From Prorocentrum cordatum (lineage: Eukaryota; Sar; Dinophyceae; Prorocentrales; Prorocentraceae): a stretch of DNA of 64,000 nucleotides. Below, piece by piece: positions 29,578 to 40,411 of the stretch. The position numbers and the translations under genes are program-made. Where the stretch lies: positions 424,727-488,726 of the forward strand of contig CAUYUJ010003381.1 in NCBI GenBank assembly GCA_963575745.1, written 5' to 3'. Within the stretch, counting starts at the first letter, position 1. The number at the start of each line of letters is the position of its first letter. Under the pieces are notes generated by a model. The model ran no database searches. It saw only the letters and a program-made list of their open reading frames with translations, and was not told the DNA's origin.

Positions 29578-29686
29578 TCTCAGAGCAAATTGAAGCAGGC
29601 CGTCCATCTCCGGCAGCAGCGGCATCATCTTCATACAAAACCCGAAGCCGATAAGAGCGAAGCACGAGTACAAGTTGAAGGCCCGT
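29578..29686 (-). CDS. Exon-like island, hydrophobic peptide
   Basis: On the minus strand, after ACATGAAG, the frame reads RAFNLYSCFALIGFGFCMKM and M-P-L-L-P-E-M-D-G-L-L-Q-F-A-L-R, followed by a possible GC donor. It resembles a membrane segment plus helix. No family is recognised and no neighbouring exon was found. Confidence 0.25.
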
Positions 29687-29770
29687 CTTCATGTCGCTGC
29701 GAGTCGTCGTCTTGGACGCTGCTCTTTGACGCCGCTGTGCTCTTCCAATCATCGCATGATCTCAAACGAT

Positions 29771-30290
29771 AATTCTGGACACTTCGCGTAACCCCACCAG
29801 CCCATCCAGAAACGATGCCCAGGGGGGTTGTCTCGATCAGGGATGCGAAGGAGCATGTAGCGGAATAAAAGGCTTAGGAAGCCGTCATATCCAAAGAGGA
29901 GGTGGATGGCAGAGGAATCAGAGGAGGAGGGGAGGGGGAGTGGAAGGGGGATGAGAGAGGAGAGAGAAGGAATTTGCGGATTAGGAGGAGGAGGAGCTGG
30001 AGGAGGGAAACCAGAAAGACCAGAGGCCTTTTGGATGCCTCTGGGAGTTTCTTCACATGTCGCTTGAGACCTTCTTGGAGTACTCTTGAGGCATCGTGGG
30101 GCCTCTTGTTGGTCCCGGTGGCCTCTAGGAGCGCCTTGGTTGCCTCGGGGAAGTCTCTTGGGGCCCTTGTGTGGTCTCTTGGGGGGCTCTTGCGGACCTC
30201 TTGCAGGCTTCTTCGGGCCTCTTTGTTGGGGCACTTTAGGGGCACTGTTGGGAGCCTTTTAGGGCGATCTTGGAGGATACACCGCACTCA
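29771..30290 (+). repeat. Composite repeat, R1-(AGG)n-array part
   Basis: R1 (AATTCTGGACACTTCGCGTA then CCCACCAGCCCATCCAGAAA) is followed by an AGG tract (29900-30010) and a GGCCTCTTGG-type array (30025-30270). R2 and R3 are absent: the GCACATGC minisatellite takes over at 30296. Confidence 0.75.
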
Positions 30291-30295
30291 CATGT

Positions 30296-30690
30296 ATACC
30301 CCTGGGTGGGTGTATGTGCGGCCGTTTTTGCGCTGTCATGTGCGCGCATGTGCGCGGCATGTGCCAGTCATGTGCCAGGCCTGTGCGGCCCTTCTTGGAT
30401 GGATTTCCTACTGTGCACGTCGTGCCCGGGCATGTGCGGGGGCATGTGCGCTGTGTTTTGGTGTATCCATCATACGCACATGCACGCACAGTCCGACGCA
30501 CATGCGCGCACATGCCTGCACATGCGGGAGGTGTTCGAGAATCGCAGATCTGTCATCGGCACATGCACGCACATGCCTGTGCAACCTCTCTTCGGGAGGC
30601 CGCGCGGGCCCGCACATGCACGCACATGCGGTGAAGCGCGCGGGCGCACATGCGTGCACATCCCAATGCACATGCACGCTCATGCCCTAG
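30296..30690. repeat. GCACATGC/GCATGTGCG minisatellite
   Basis: 11-12 bp units GCGCACATGCAC occur in both orientations: CATGTGCG in the first half, CGCACATG in the second. The block can fold back on itself. Related units recur at 31135-31185 and 32105-32280. Confidence 0.85.
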
Positions 30691-31465
30691 GATCTGTCTG
30701 GGACCCTTGTGCCTCCAATGCCTCCTGGCCTTCGCAGAGCTAACCTGGGGCGTGCCAGGGCTTCCTGAAAGAGTTTGTTGTGCGTTTAGACTCGCCCGCT
30801 GCTGGCGGGAGCGGTTCTTCGCCCGGTGTGTGAGCTGGCGGCGGCGTGCCCTCCTAGTAAAACGCTCTCCCGCGCGCCTTCTCAGCTCGGCCGGAGAAGC
30901 AGGGGGGGGAAGGGGAGGGGGGGGGAAGGAGGGGGGGGCGGAGGAGGCGGACGCCCCCGGCTCGGCCGGCCCGCCCGACTGTTCGGCTCGGCCAGACGAG
31001 AAGGAGGAGGAAGAGGAGGAGGAGGAGGAGGAGGAGGAGGTGAGAGTCGCGAGGATGTCTCAAGCGAAAATGGCTTGAAGGCCCGAGCTCAGGGAATCTC
31101 GGAATCGCTGGCCTGGCTCGGCCATTGGCGAGGTCGGCATGTGCGAATACTGTGCGTACCTGTGCGGGGCATGTGCGGGACGTGCAAGAATGCCGGGGCC
31201 GGCGTTCGTCTCCGGGCGCCGGCGCGTTCGCGTCCGCGCGCAAGCCGCGCGCGGACGAGCGTTCGCTTGATTGCGCGGCCCCGACAGACGGGGCGCCCCG
31301 CTCACGCTCCGCACAGGCGCGCGCAGCGCTCGTCCCGCCCGCGCTCGCCGGCAGGAGCGGCACGCCAGAACAATGCGGGAACGACCAGGTGCACAAGGCA
31401 TTACTGCACCACCTTCACAAGGCTTTGCGCGAGGTCGTGGGGCAGCACCCGATCTTACGAATGGG
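30691..31465. other. GC-rich sequence with G and GGA tracts
   Basis: A G-rich run (30898-30945) and an AGG run (30998-31040) lie in otherwise GC-rich DNA. No exon was found. Confidence 0.45.
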
Positions 31466-32280
31466 TCAGCCACTGTCGCCTGAGACGTCCTCGCAACCCT
31501 GATCTCAATGATGCCCTGCTCGATAGTGTCTCGGTTCCTTTCGCTTGAGACATCCTCGGTACTCTGGGTTCCGAGACGCCCTGAGCTGAGCTGGTTAGAC
31601 CACTTTCGCTTTAGAATCCTCGCCCGAGATGCCCTGAGTTGAGGTGTTCAGGCCACTTTCGCCTGAAGCATCCTCACAACTATGACCTCAATGATGCCCT
31701 GCTCCATAGTGTCTCGGCCTTTTTCGCTTGACACCCTCGCAACTCTGGGTTTCGAGATGCCCTGAGCAGGTGGTCAGGCCACTCCTGCCTGAGACATCCT
31801 CGCAACTCTGGGTTCCGAGACGCCCTGGGCTGAGGTGGTCAGACCACTCTCGCCAGAGGCATCCTCGCAACTCTGACCTCAGAGATCTCTTGCCCCATGG
31901 TGGTCAGGCCACTTTCGCCTGAGACATCCTCACAACTCAGACCTCGGAGGTGTCCTGCCCCATGGTGGTCTGGTCACCTTGACCAGCGACATCCTCGCCA
32001 CTCTGGTTTCCAAGATGCCTTGCCCCATGGTGGTCCGGCCACGCTTGCCTGAGACATCCTCGCAACTCTGGGTTGCGAAATGCCCACTATCGCCTGCGAC
32101 ATCTCTGCGGCATGTGCTGGCATGTGCGTCTATGCTTTCAGAGTTTTGCTTGACCGTGCATTCGAGTGTGCGTCGGACGGTGTGGCATGTGCGCGCATGT
32201 GCGGCAATGCTGTTAAGGCTTTTGTATATTTGCATGGGCATCTGCATGCGACTGTGCGGCATGTGCCTGCATGTGCGGCC
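31466..32280. repeat. ~65-bp tandem repeat (GCCTGAGACATCCTCGCAAC) and GCATGTGC units
   Basis: About nine diverged units carrying CGCCTGAGACATCCTCGCAA and GTGGTCAGGCCAC span 31466-32095. GCATGTGCG minisatellite units follow to 32280. The GAGACATCCTC motif is also found in the repeats at 1180-1800 and 35980-36100. Confidence 0.8.
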
Positions 32281-32400
32281 CCTTCCGGACCACAATTTCA
32301 AAGTGAGCATTATAGAAGTGAGCGCTATAGAAGTGAGTCCGGTGTATCGGTGAAAAAAGGGGGTCCCTAATTAGCGTTGCCCCCGCAGGAGGCCACAAAT
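32281..32400 (+). repeat. Isolated R2-like segment
   Basis: GTCCCTAATTAGCGTTGCCC and AGGAGGCCACAAATGG match R2 of the composite repeats without its usual neighbours. It directly precedes satellite cassette B. Confidence 0.55.
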
Positions 32401-33235
32401 GGTTCAAACCTGAGGAAAACATATCCTGGCGAAGGACCCAACCATATGCAAGCATGAGTACCGCAGGGCACGAGGGACGAAGGAGGGGGGCGCCCCACGC
32501 GGCCACGAAGCGGGTGATGGGTTTGCCGAAGTGGGCGGGGAGCCGCTTGTGCACCCTACCACTGGGTCCTTAGGTTGAGCTCCCGATGTGGCCACGAAAG
32601 GTATCAGGGGTGCGCCGACGCGTATATGCGGTTGGCGGGGAGCCGCATGCGGTCCCTGCCGTTGGGGCCTTCGGTGAAACTCCCCATGGGGCCACGGAAC
32701 GTGTGAGGGGTGTGCCGAAATTGGCACGGGGCGGGCGGGGAGCCACACGTGGTCCCCTTCCATTGGGGCCTTCGGTGATGCTCCCCATGAGGCCACGAAA
32801 CGTGTGAGGGGTGTGTCGAGGTTGACATGCGGCAGGGGGGGGGGGGGGAAGGTGTATCTTGCCATTGGGCTTTCGGTGGGGCCCCTTCTCGGGCCACGAA
32901 GCGTGTGAGGGGTGTGCCGGCATTGACATGTAGTGGGCAGGGAGCAGCACGTGGACGTTGCAACTGAGGCTTTGGGTGGAGCTCCCGACTGGGTCACAAA
33001 GCGTGTGAGGGGTGTGCCGAAATGAACGTGCGGTGGGCGGGGAGCCGCATGTGGACCTTGCCATTGTGGCCTTCGGTGGAGCTCCCTAAGGGGCCACGAA
33101 GCATGTAAGAGCAGTGGCGAAATGGTCATGCAGGGGTGGGAGGGGGGGGAGAGTTTGAGCAGGAGGACGCGGGGCGCCGTCTTTGCAAAACGAAGACCCA
33201 GCACCACAGGATGGTTGGGAATGATTGTTGCCTTC
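32400..33235 (+). repeat. Satellite cassette B: ~88-bp units with conserved flanks
   Basis: The left flank CCTGGCGAAGGACCCAACCA, then about seven ~88-bp units (GGGGCCACGAAACGTGTGAG, GGTGTGCCG), a G-rich tract, and the right flank with GACCCAGCACCACAGGATGG (33198-33217). The plan is the same as cassettes A and C; this is the shortest copy. Confidence 0.85.
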
Positions 33236-33310
33236 TCGCCGAGGCCTTCTCAGACGCTCCAGTGGGTCGCGGTCACCCCTCCAGACCCAGGAGGAGGGGG
33301 GTAGGGGGAG
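33236..33310 (+). repeat. R3-type fragment
   Basis: TTCTCGCCGAGGCCTTCTCA, GACGCTCCAGTGGGTCG and CCAGACCCAGGAGGAGG match the first half of R3. It adjoins cassette B, as R3 does near 52,900 only loosely. Confidence 0.5.
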
Positions 33311-33655
33311 GGGTCGAGCTACCCTCCCCGCCCGCAAGCCGCCTCGCTCACTCCGTCCCGTCTTCCCGGCAAAGAAGTAGCACCCGAGCCTCAGCATGTT
33401 CAGCGGTCGTCGCTGGATGGACAGCTACCAGGAACCAAGCCCGACCCCATGTGCGCGACGCTGTGGCGAGATGCGTCACGCGAGCCAGGCCCACCACGCG
33501 CGCCCGATGCGCGAGGCACCCCTGGGGCCCAAGCGTGCCAGGCACGCCTGGCGTACCAGATGCGCCGCGGGCGCCATGTGTGCCGCATGCTCCAGCCACG
33601 CCGGGTGCGCCACGTTCGGGCCACGCGCAGAGTATGCCAGGTGTTCCCGCGCACG
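33311..33655. other. GC-rich sequence, no gene called
   Basis: GCCAGGCACGCCTGGCG-like palindromes occur around 33535-33555. Nothing else is recognised. Confidence 0.35.
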
Positions 33656-33965
33656 TGACAGCACACACCAGGAAACATGTCGGCCTCCACCACTCTTGTC
33701 GAAAACCACTGCGCAATTGCGGCGGGGTGGCCATCATGGTGTCTGGTTGGCGTGCACATAGAAGGCAACATGCCAACACCCCCACTGTCCCTGTCAAAAA
33801 CCAAAGAACAATGATCGCGGGGTGGCCACGCATGATCCAGACTTAGCCGCGAAGTGCATGTTTCATTGTTGCTTGACAGGGGTGGTGACCCTGCGTACAG
33901 CAGGCAGTATGCTGGCACCCTCGCCGTCCTTTTCAAAATCCATACAATGCGTTCGCGGGGCCCAC
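33656..33965. repeat. ~95-bp tandem repeat, three diverged copies
   Basis: Units contain CACACCAGGAAACATG or its variants, CACCACTCTTGTCGAAAACC and GCGGGGTGGCCA. Copies start near 33660, 33750 and 33885. Confidence 0.6.
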
Positions 33966-33969
33966 GAGC

Positions 33970-34118
33970 ATGAATCAAGCCTTTGCTCAAGGTGTATGTT
34001 GTAATGCTTTTGTGTTAGGGCTGGTGGTGGGCTTTATCATGGGTGCCCGCATGGGTACCGGAGAGCTGCCGGTCGCCTTGGGGAGGGGATGTTTATTCTT
34101 AACCTGGAACAGTGACAA
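33970..34118 (+). other. Short frame with one hydrophobic segment
   Basis: From ATG 33970 the frame reads MNQAFAQGVCCNAFVLGLVV, then G-F-I-M-G-A-R-M-G. It looks like a first exon with a membrane anchor or signal sequence, but it runs straight into an R3-type repeat and has no proven donor. Confidence 0.25.
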
Positions 34119-34193
34119 ATCTTTCCCCGAAGTGGAAAAGGGTTGGAAGAGGAAACGCGCTAAACCGTTCACGCCAAAAGGGCAGGTGGGATT
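34119..34193 (+). repeat. R3 fragment ending in GGTGGGATT
   Basis: CCCCGAAGTGGAAAAGGGTT, GGAAGAGGAAACGCGCTAAA and GGCAGGTGGGATT match the end of R3. AG follows six bases later (ACGCAG). Confidence 0.7.
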
Positions 34194-34280
34194 ACGCAGA
34201 CATTTCAGATGTTTGGTTTCTGTGGGTAGGAATTGCTCTAGGTAAATTGTCCTCTCAAGAGCCTCGGTCTCTCGTTACAG

Positions 34281-34647
34281 GGCACCGGGAGATGTCACCA
34301 GCCAGGTGTTCGATCGTCTCGGGATGTGCACAAGACATATCCGAGGGCTTTGTTCTACATGTTTTAGATGGGTGCAACGAGACTGGGAAGACCTACCGCG
34401 CACGCACCGAAAGACTTGCGACGGTCAGTGTCAAGGAGTTGTCGAGAGAGCATCTCGAATCTACCGTGACGCAGGTTCAAGCAGCGAATGGCTCAAGCAA
34501 GAGTGCGCACGACGCCTCCAAAAGAACCGGAAGAAGGGCCCCACATTCGCTGGCACCGCCAGCCAGCCCTCAATGGGCATCCGAGAGCATGGAAGCCCAC
34601 CTGCGCCGTACGGGCTTCCGAAACACTTGGGGGCGTCCCAACATTGA
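34281..34647 (+). CDS. Exon-like region, unknown Cys-containing protein
   Basis: A strong acceptor (CGGTCTCTCGTTACAG) precedes a frame reading DVTSQVFDRLGMCTRHIRGL, C-S-T-C-F-R-W-V-Q-R-D-W, then KTCDGQCQGVVERASRIYRD and a Lys/Arg-rich stretch to a stop at 34647. Two Cys pairs (CSTC, C-D-G-Q-C) could bind metal. The family is not recognised. The last ~30 residues may already be intron. Confidence 0.4.
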
Positions 34648-34654
34648 TTGAAGA

Positions 34655-35140
34655 TGGTTCCAGGAACCCTCACGACGCTTCGACAAGGTCCCGAGGAGAC
34701 CCCCAAGAAGACGCCAAGAAGCAAGCACATGTTTTTGTTGCTAGTGTTTCTTAATGTTTTGTAGAGCTGTGTATTCTCCTTGCAGAAGTGTTGGAGGACT
34801 TCCGAGGGGTCTCTGGGAAGCTGCGGAGAGCCTTCGAATATCTCCGAACACGTCAGAGCACATCCCCGCTCAACCGCCCCCAAGCCAGCCCAAAGACACA
34901 CGTAATATTGATCGCAGCAAGCGCCCCTGTTCTTTCCAGGAGCACCCGAGCGATGTTTTCGGAAGCCTCTCTGGGAGTATCCCCATCGATGTCCCAGAAT
35001 ATTACCCGTGAACATCCGAGCGGATCATCCGAATCACACCGCAGGAGCCAGAGGAGGAGGAGAAGGAGGAAGAGGAAGAGGAAGAGGAGGAGGAGCAGGA
35101 GGAGAGGAACAGGAGGAGGAGGAATAGGAGGAGAGTTGTC
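34655..35140 (-). repeat. Array relic in opposite sense and AGG tract
   Basis: CCCGAGGAGACCCCCAAGAA and AAGACGCCAAGAAG around 34690-34725 are GGCCTCTTGG-type units read on the minus strand, the only place where the array sense appears reversed. An AGG/GGA tract lies at 35050-35140. Confidence 0.5.
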
Positions 35141-35865
35141 GAGGGCGACGAGGAGGACGACGATGATCCCCGACGGTCCCCAGAGGTTTGAGGGTTTTTC
35201 CCGAGTTTTGGCCCGGGAGGTCACGGAAATGCACAGTAGCGTGCAGAGTCGACGATGACGACGCCGGCCGCGGCTGTATACGCCCGCGGCGGCCAGAGCC
35301 GTCGCGCTGGACGAACTTTGGCGGGAGCCCCTGGCCTTGGCAGCCGCGGCGACGAAAGCAACCCCGCGAGGCCCAAGGAGTCACAAGATCTTTTACAAGC
35401 CTCGATTCTCGACCCTGGATCCCTCGCTCTCCCTCCTCAATCGTAGGCGGCTGCGACGACGTTGGCGGCGACAACGACGACCACGACCACGGCGACGACG
35501 ACAGTGACGGCGAGGAGCCCCTGCGGCCTCCAGAGATCTGGCGAGGCTTACAACAACGATGATTCATCGACGACGGCCGACGGCCCCAACAGATTTCCAG
35601 ATTCCGGAGACCCCCGGAGGCCCCAGAATGGCACAACGCGCCCCCGACCGTGCAATCGTCGGAGCACGCCCACAGAAGGCGACCACGACCACCGCGACCA
35701 TTGCGACGACCACCTCGATGACCATCGCGACGGCGGCGGCAGCTGCGGTGGCGGCGGCCGCGGGGGCGGCGGCGGCGGCGGCCTGGCGGCCCGGAGCCTC
35801 TGGGGCTCGCGCCGAGGGGGGGGGAGGGGCCTGGGGTGATCCGCTCCTTTCATAAGAATTTTGTT
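35141..35865. repeat. GAC/GCG trinucleotide-rich sequence
   Basis: CGACGACGA, ACGACCACGACC and GGCGGCGGC runs cluster at 35450-35510 and 35680-35800. No family is recognised. Confidence 0.5.
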
Positions 35866-36240
35866 ATAGAGAGTGGGTGGAGCCTGGTCTGGGCGATTCT
35901 GCAAATCTGCCTGGTTTGGGACCTTGTTTGGCTTGGTTGGCATGGTTTGGGACCTTGTTTGTTGCGCAGGCCGCCTGAGACATCCTCCGAAATTGCCTGG
36001 TTTGGCTCCTGGTTTGGGCCCAGTTTGGGCCCGGTTTCGCCTGAGACGTCGTCACAATTTGCTTGGTTTGGGCCCAGTTTTGCTTGGGACGTCCTCACAA
36101 TTTGCTTGGTTTGGGTCTGGTTTGGTCGTGGTCGTCGTCGTGGTCGTCGTTGCCGTCGCCGCGGCCGTCGTTGTTTGGAATGGGGCGCACGCCATTCGCA
36201 GGGGATATCCCGCGCGATTATTTTGTTTGGGACCTGTTTG
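35866..36240. repeat. GCCTGGTTTGGG minisatellite
   Basis: Degenerate units of TTTGGGACCTGGTTTGG and GAGACGTCCTCACAATTTGC spaced 45-55 bp apart. Confidence 0.6.
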
Positions 36241-36775
36241 GGGCCAGATTCCGTGTGTATTCCCAAGGACGTCCCAAGCGAAACGCTCGTTTTCCAATTG
36301 TTCGGAGTCCATTTCTTTTGTTTGGAGCCGCTGTGGACCCTTCAACAAAGCCATTTTGGCAAGGACGCCCCACGCGATTTGGCATTTTGGAACCGCCATC
36401 CCACTTTGCGGAACCAGGTTTCAATCGCATAACGAAGGAAATCCCAAGCGACATGCTCGTGTTCGAAGTGTTTGGAACCAGATTCTACTGTTTCGAACCG
36501 AGTTCGAACCGTCAAGACAGCAATTGTTGTGAGGATATGCCACGCGATGTGCCGTTTTCGAGCAGCCATCGTTTAGTTTCGAACCTGGTCGGACGCCGTA
36601 TTTTGAGGGAAGTCCCACGCGAAATGCTAATTGTGCTTTTGTTCCGCACCGGATTCTATTGTTTCGAACCGAGTTCGAACCGTCAAGACAGCCATTTGTT
36701 GTGAGGATGTCCCCCGCGGTTTGCCGTCCGTTTTCGAACCGCCATCTCGTTTGGCGTAATAAAGTTTTGATTAAG
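36241..36775. repeat. ~172-bp tandem repeat, three copies
   Basis: Each unit has CCCAAGCGAAACGCTCGTTT or a variant, TTTCGAACCGAGTTCGAACC, GTCAAGACAGCCATT and TTTTCGAACCGCCATC. Copies begin near 36255, 36431 and 36602. Confidence 0.75.
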
Positions 36776-37090
36776 GTACCAAGCCCCAGGTTGTCCTCCG
36801 CCCCGAAAGCGAGGCATCTCCCCCGTGACATTGTACCAGGCTCCACGTCCCTAGCGGGGCGACTAGCGACGTGTGCTCGCATTGCGGACGCAGGATACAT
36901 GTTTGTCGATATGTCAAAGCTGGAGCAATCGTTCATCACGGCACAATAGCCGGGGCAGTGGGTGTGGACATCCGAAGGGCGTTGTGTTCGGCCATTGTAC
37001 CACATAGTGCAACCATCGCTCACAAAAAGCTTCCTGATAAACGGCATTGGACCATGTGGTGGCGTTAGGAGAATACGTTTCTCAGTCTGT
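36776..37090. other. No recognised gene
   Basis: Ordinary-complexity sequence between the 172-bp repeats and an AT-rich tract. No family or splice-site pair could be supported. Confidence 0.35.
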
Positions 37091-37295
37091 ACTAGGTTTA
37101 TATATTCATATATACATGTACTACATATACATGCACATGTACATATATACACATATATCTAAATACATACACATATTCGTATACATGTACATATACATAT
37201 GCATGTAGACATATACAAACAACTATATATATATACATACACATTTATTATTATACATACATACACATATATATATATATACACACATATAGGTT
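37091..37295. repeat. AT-rich TATACATA tract
   Basis: Irregular TATACATGTACATATA units give the lowest-GC stretch of the window. Confidence 0.85.
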
Positions 37296-37713
37296 CAAAC
37301 CGCCACCGTGCCTAGGTCCGCGGACCAGGGGCCCTTTTGATGTATGTGAAGGTCGCTTGGGGTGCCTCCCGATGGAGATGTCAATGTCACTTCGCGTTCC
37401 CCCTCTTGGGGCCAGGGCCGCTTTGGGGGCCTCGCGGGTCGTCCAGGGGCCCTCTCGGGGTCTTCTTGGAGGTCTCTTGGGTCGTGTTGGGTCGATTTTG
37501 GGACCGTCTTGGGGCGATCTTGGGGGCCTCCTTCCCCCCCCTTGGGACGATCTTGGGGTCCGTTCGGGCCGTCTTGGGGGGTCGGACGCCAGAAAAGATG
37601 ATAGGGGCCCTTGCTGGGGGTCCTCTTGGGGCCCTTTGGGAGGCGTTCTCTTGAAAGCTGATTTGGGCCGTCTTGAAGGCATCGTCGGATGTGATCGGGC
37701 GCTCTCGAGCAGT
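37296..37713 (+). repeat. GGCCTCTTGG-type array
   Basis: Units such as GGGGCCGTCTTGGGG and GGTCTCTTGGG run from about 37360 to 37690 in the usual + sense. Confidence 0.75.
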
Positions 37714-37868
37714 TAGGGGGCCACATGCGAACCCTACCCCTACCCCCCACGATTTCTGAGGGGCAGGGTGTGGTTCACTTCGCTCGGGAGCTCCCGAACG
37801 AGGTGAACCCCACCCTCCTCCTCAGAAATCGTGGGGGGTAGGGGTTAGGGTTCGCATGTGGCCCCCTA
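37714..37868. mobile_element. 155-bp fully palindromic MITE with 5-bp target duplication
   Basis: The element starts TAGGGGGCCACATGCGAACC and ends with its inverted copy. The arms are complementary over nearly the whole length (about 75 bp each, few mismatches), leaving essentially no loop at GGGAGCTCCC. GCAGT flanks both sides (37709-37713 and 37869-37873). Confidence 0.9.
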
Positions 37869-38475
37869 GCAGTCTCGGGTGCCATATTGGGGCCTCTGTG
37901 CTTCGGCGGGAAGGTCGCGCGGCCAACCCCCGAAGCCGCGCGTGGTCACGCGGCACACCTTGCATTGAGGGTTCATTGTTCGAAGGATTCGGGACCCTTC
38001 CACCTCGCGCCTGGAGGCGCAGTGGCGGACATCTGTGTATATCCAGAGAATGAACCCATACCGCCACCGTGACTGTAATTGCGAGGCAGAGGAGCGTCGC
38101 GGTTACTTGGGATGTTTGTCGGAGGATTCCTTTGATGCGTTCTTCTTGCGCTCGGGATGAGTCAAGTGGTACTTGAGCGGTGTCACTCGGGAAGCTTCTT
38201 GGGAGCATTTGAAGGTAGTGTTGGGGTTGCTTGTGGCATGTTGGGGGCCATCTAGGAGCCTTGCGGACCTCTTTGGGACCCCTCGTGCACCTCTTGTGGT
38301 CTGCGGGGGGCTCCTTGAGCGTCAGCTGACGTTTTCGGGGGTGCCCTTGGGGTGGGCGGCGCGACATGGTGGGCGCCTCTTGGGGCCGTCTTTCCTGACC
38401 TGGTGGAGTCGCGTTGGGCGCCTCGTGGGCGTCTTGGGGCCCCCTCGGGCCTTCTCGGGACGCTCGTGCGGGGCC
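37869..38475 (+). repeat. Unassigned flank and GGCCTCTTGG-type array
   Basis: The part 37874-38160 has no recognised feature. From about 38190 to 38470, GGCGCCTCTTGGGGCC-like units follow in + sense. Confidence 0.6.
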
Positions 38476-38580
38476 TCGAAGGTTTTTTTGCAATTCTTAG
38501 GTTTTTTTGCAATCCTTCGGTTTTTTTGCAATCCTAGGTTTTTTTGCAATCCTTGGTTTTTTTGCAATCCTTCGGAGCGT
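38476..38580. repeat. 19-bp minisatellite (GGTTTTTTTGCAATCCTT)
   Basis: Five copies of 16-19 bp units, each with a seven-T run. Confidence 0.9.
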
Positions 38581-39180
38581 CGTGGGGCGACCTCGGGAGC
38601 TGCGTGGGCCGCCGCGGCGCGCCGAGAACCCGAAGCAGCGAGCACGCCAGCGTCCGTCAAAGACGCCAGGCATCTCACCGACGCTGGCCTCCCGGTGCCA
38701 TCTTGCACGTGGTCTTTCGGGGCCTAAGAGACGGGGGTCAGTGCAAACGGGGGTCAGCCAGAGCGCCACATCCTGCAGGATCCTGCGAAGACCCTCTCTG
38801 GCTGACCCGGGTCAGGGAGCCGCGCGTGGCCGCGAGGCGGCCGCGCGTATTGGCTGACCCGGGTTTGCGCAGACTTGCGTTGCAGTTTTTTTGTCCTGCA
38901 TTGCAGTTTGTGGTTTCCCGCTGACCCGGGTCTGGATTGACCCGGGTCAGAAGATCCCCGAGTCTTGCCCCCTCTTGGGGCACCATTGGGCGATCTTGGG
39001 GCCTCTGTGAGGCACCAGAAGCCCTTCTGCAGCGAGCGTGCACGGGGGTACACGGATGTGAATACTTTTACTACTTGGTGAGGGAAAGTGTACATCAAGT
39101 GAGTGTTTTTGTAGGAGGCTTCATTGGCCACTTGAGCCGCCTAGAAACATCGGCGGTATGATGGAGGCCATATTGCGCAA
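38581..39180. other. Sequence with TGACCCGGGTCA palindromes
   Basis: CTGACCCGGGTCAG-type palindromes occur near 38803, 38850, 38921 and 38938. A GGGTCAGCCAGAG / CTCTGGCTGACCC inverted pair lies at 38751-38808. No gene is recognised. Confidence 0.5.
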
Positions 39181-40304
39181 GCGTTCGTCATAGTGTACCG
39201 TATTGGAGGCCACCTTGGGCTATCCGAGGCCATCTAGGGCCATCTTGGACTCCCCAACGCGTCACAACGTTCTGGTTTCGACCCCAGGGGAGCGGGTCGG
39301 GGAGAAGAAGGTCGGACGAAGAAGCGATGGTAACCATTTGTTCATGTGGGGATGGTGGGATTCCAGCTGTGCCACCATTTTGTTGTGCCGCCTGCGTGTC
39401 ACAGTCACGAAGCACCAGAGATGTTGGCATGTAGGATGTTGTACGAGTGGAATGGCATGAATTGTCAGAATTGTTGTAAGAGTGGGATGACATGAAGCAT
39501 CATATGGTTCCCATCGTGTATGGTACGTAGGTCGTTGTCGACATGCTTCTTACTTCTTGGACATCACTGAATTGCACGCAGGGTGGCTCGGTGGAACCAT
39601 CGTTCTCCGCGGCGCCCACTGGCATCCAGGACGCTGTGGGGCCGTCTTGGGTGCGAAGGTTTAGACCCCGAACCCCGCAATGATCGGTCTACCATCTTGG
39701 GGTTGCAATGCTCGGTCTACCATCTTGGGGTTGCGTCCGCTTGGGGCCGTCTTGGAAGCTTTTTGGGGCCCGCAGTGGGCTGTTCGGGGGGCCATCCGAC
39801 GTCTTCACGACGCCGCATCAGGCAAAAGATCTTCGGCCCTGTTGGAGGGCTTCCTTGGACCTCTTCGAGGCTTCTGAGTGCGAAAAGTTGAAGCGTAAGT
39901 GGGTCTTTGGGCCGTCTTCGGCTGGCGCGGGGGGCATCGTGCCGTCGCCGCGGGACGGGCTTGGGCCGTCGTGGTCTTGTTTGGCGGTAGATTGCAGTCG
40001 CTTTGGAGCAGTATTGGGCCGCTCGCGTTTTTGGATTGCTTAGAGCCATGGTAAGCTTTGGGCAAAAACGCATGCGCATTGGATTTGGATGCTGGCGATG
40101 CTCAGGCCCGCCACAAACATATATTCACAGACACCCTCCAATGGATTGTTGCTGGGCTTCAGGCGAGAGTGGCGATGCATTCGCCGTTAAGATCCACCGA
40201 CGTTATGCGCCGCCCCCCCCCTGAAGGTGCATGCAAAGTTCGTCTGTGGTGTTTGTGTGTGTATATATATATATATTCGTGGCGTACAGGAAGCCGTAGA
40301 GGAA
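39181..40304. other. Mixed relics of GGCC(A/G)TCTTGG arrays, no gene called
   Basis: Array-like units appear at 39200-39250 and 39640-39880. A direct repeat CGGTCTACCATCTTGGGGTT occurs at about 39684 and 39713. A (TA)n run precedes the leader relict at 40262-40276. Confidence 0.45.
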
Positions 40305-40326
40305 GCCTTAGCCATTTAGGCTCAAG
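40305..40326 (+). other. Relict of the dinoflagellate spliced leader
   Basis: The 22 bases GCCTTAGCCATTTAGGCTCA-AG match the DinoSL consensus (NCCGTAGCCATTTTGGCTCA-AG) at all but two positions (G to T at 4, T to A at 14). DinoSL is added to the 5' end of nuclear mRNAs by trans-splicing. Finding it in genomic DNA 86 bases before an ATG marks the downstream gene as a reintegrated mRNA copy. A further CCGTAG 13 bases upstream could belong to an older relict. Confidence 0.88.
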
Positions 40327-40411
40327 TCTGAGGTCGCAGGCGTGTTCCCTACACATCAAGCAGAAGCAAGTGCGCAGCGTCGTTCTTTCCGCTGTATTCC
40401 ATTATCAGGCA

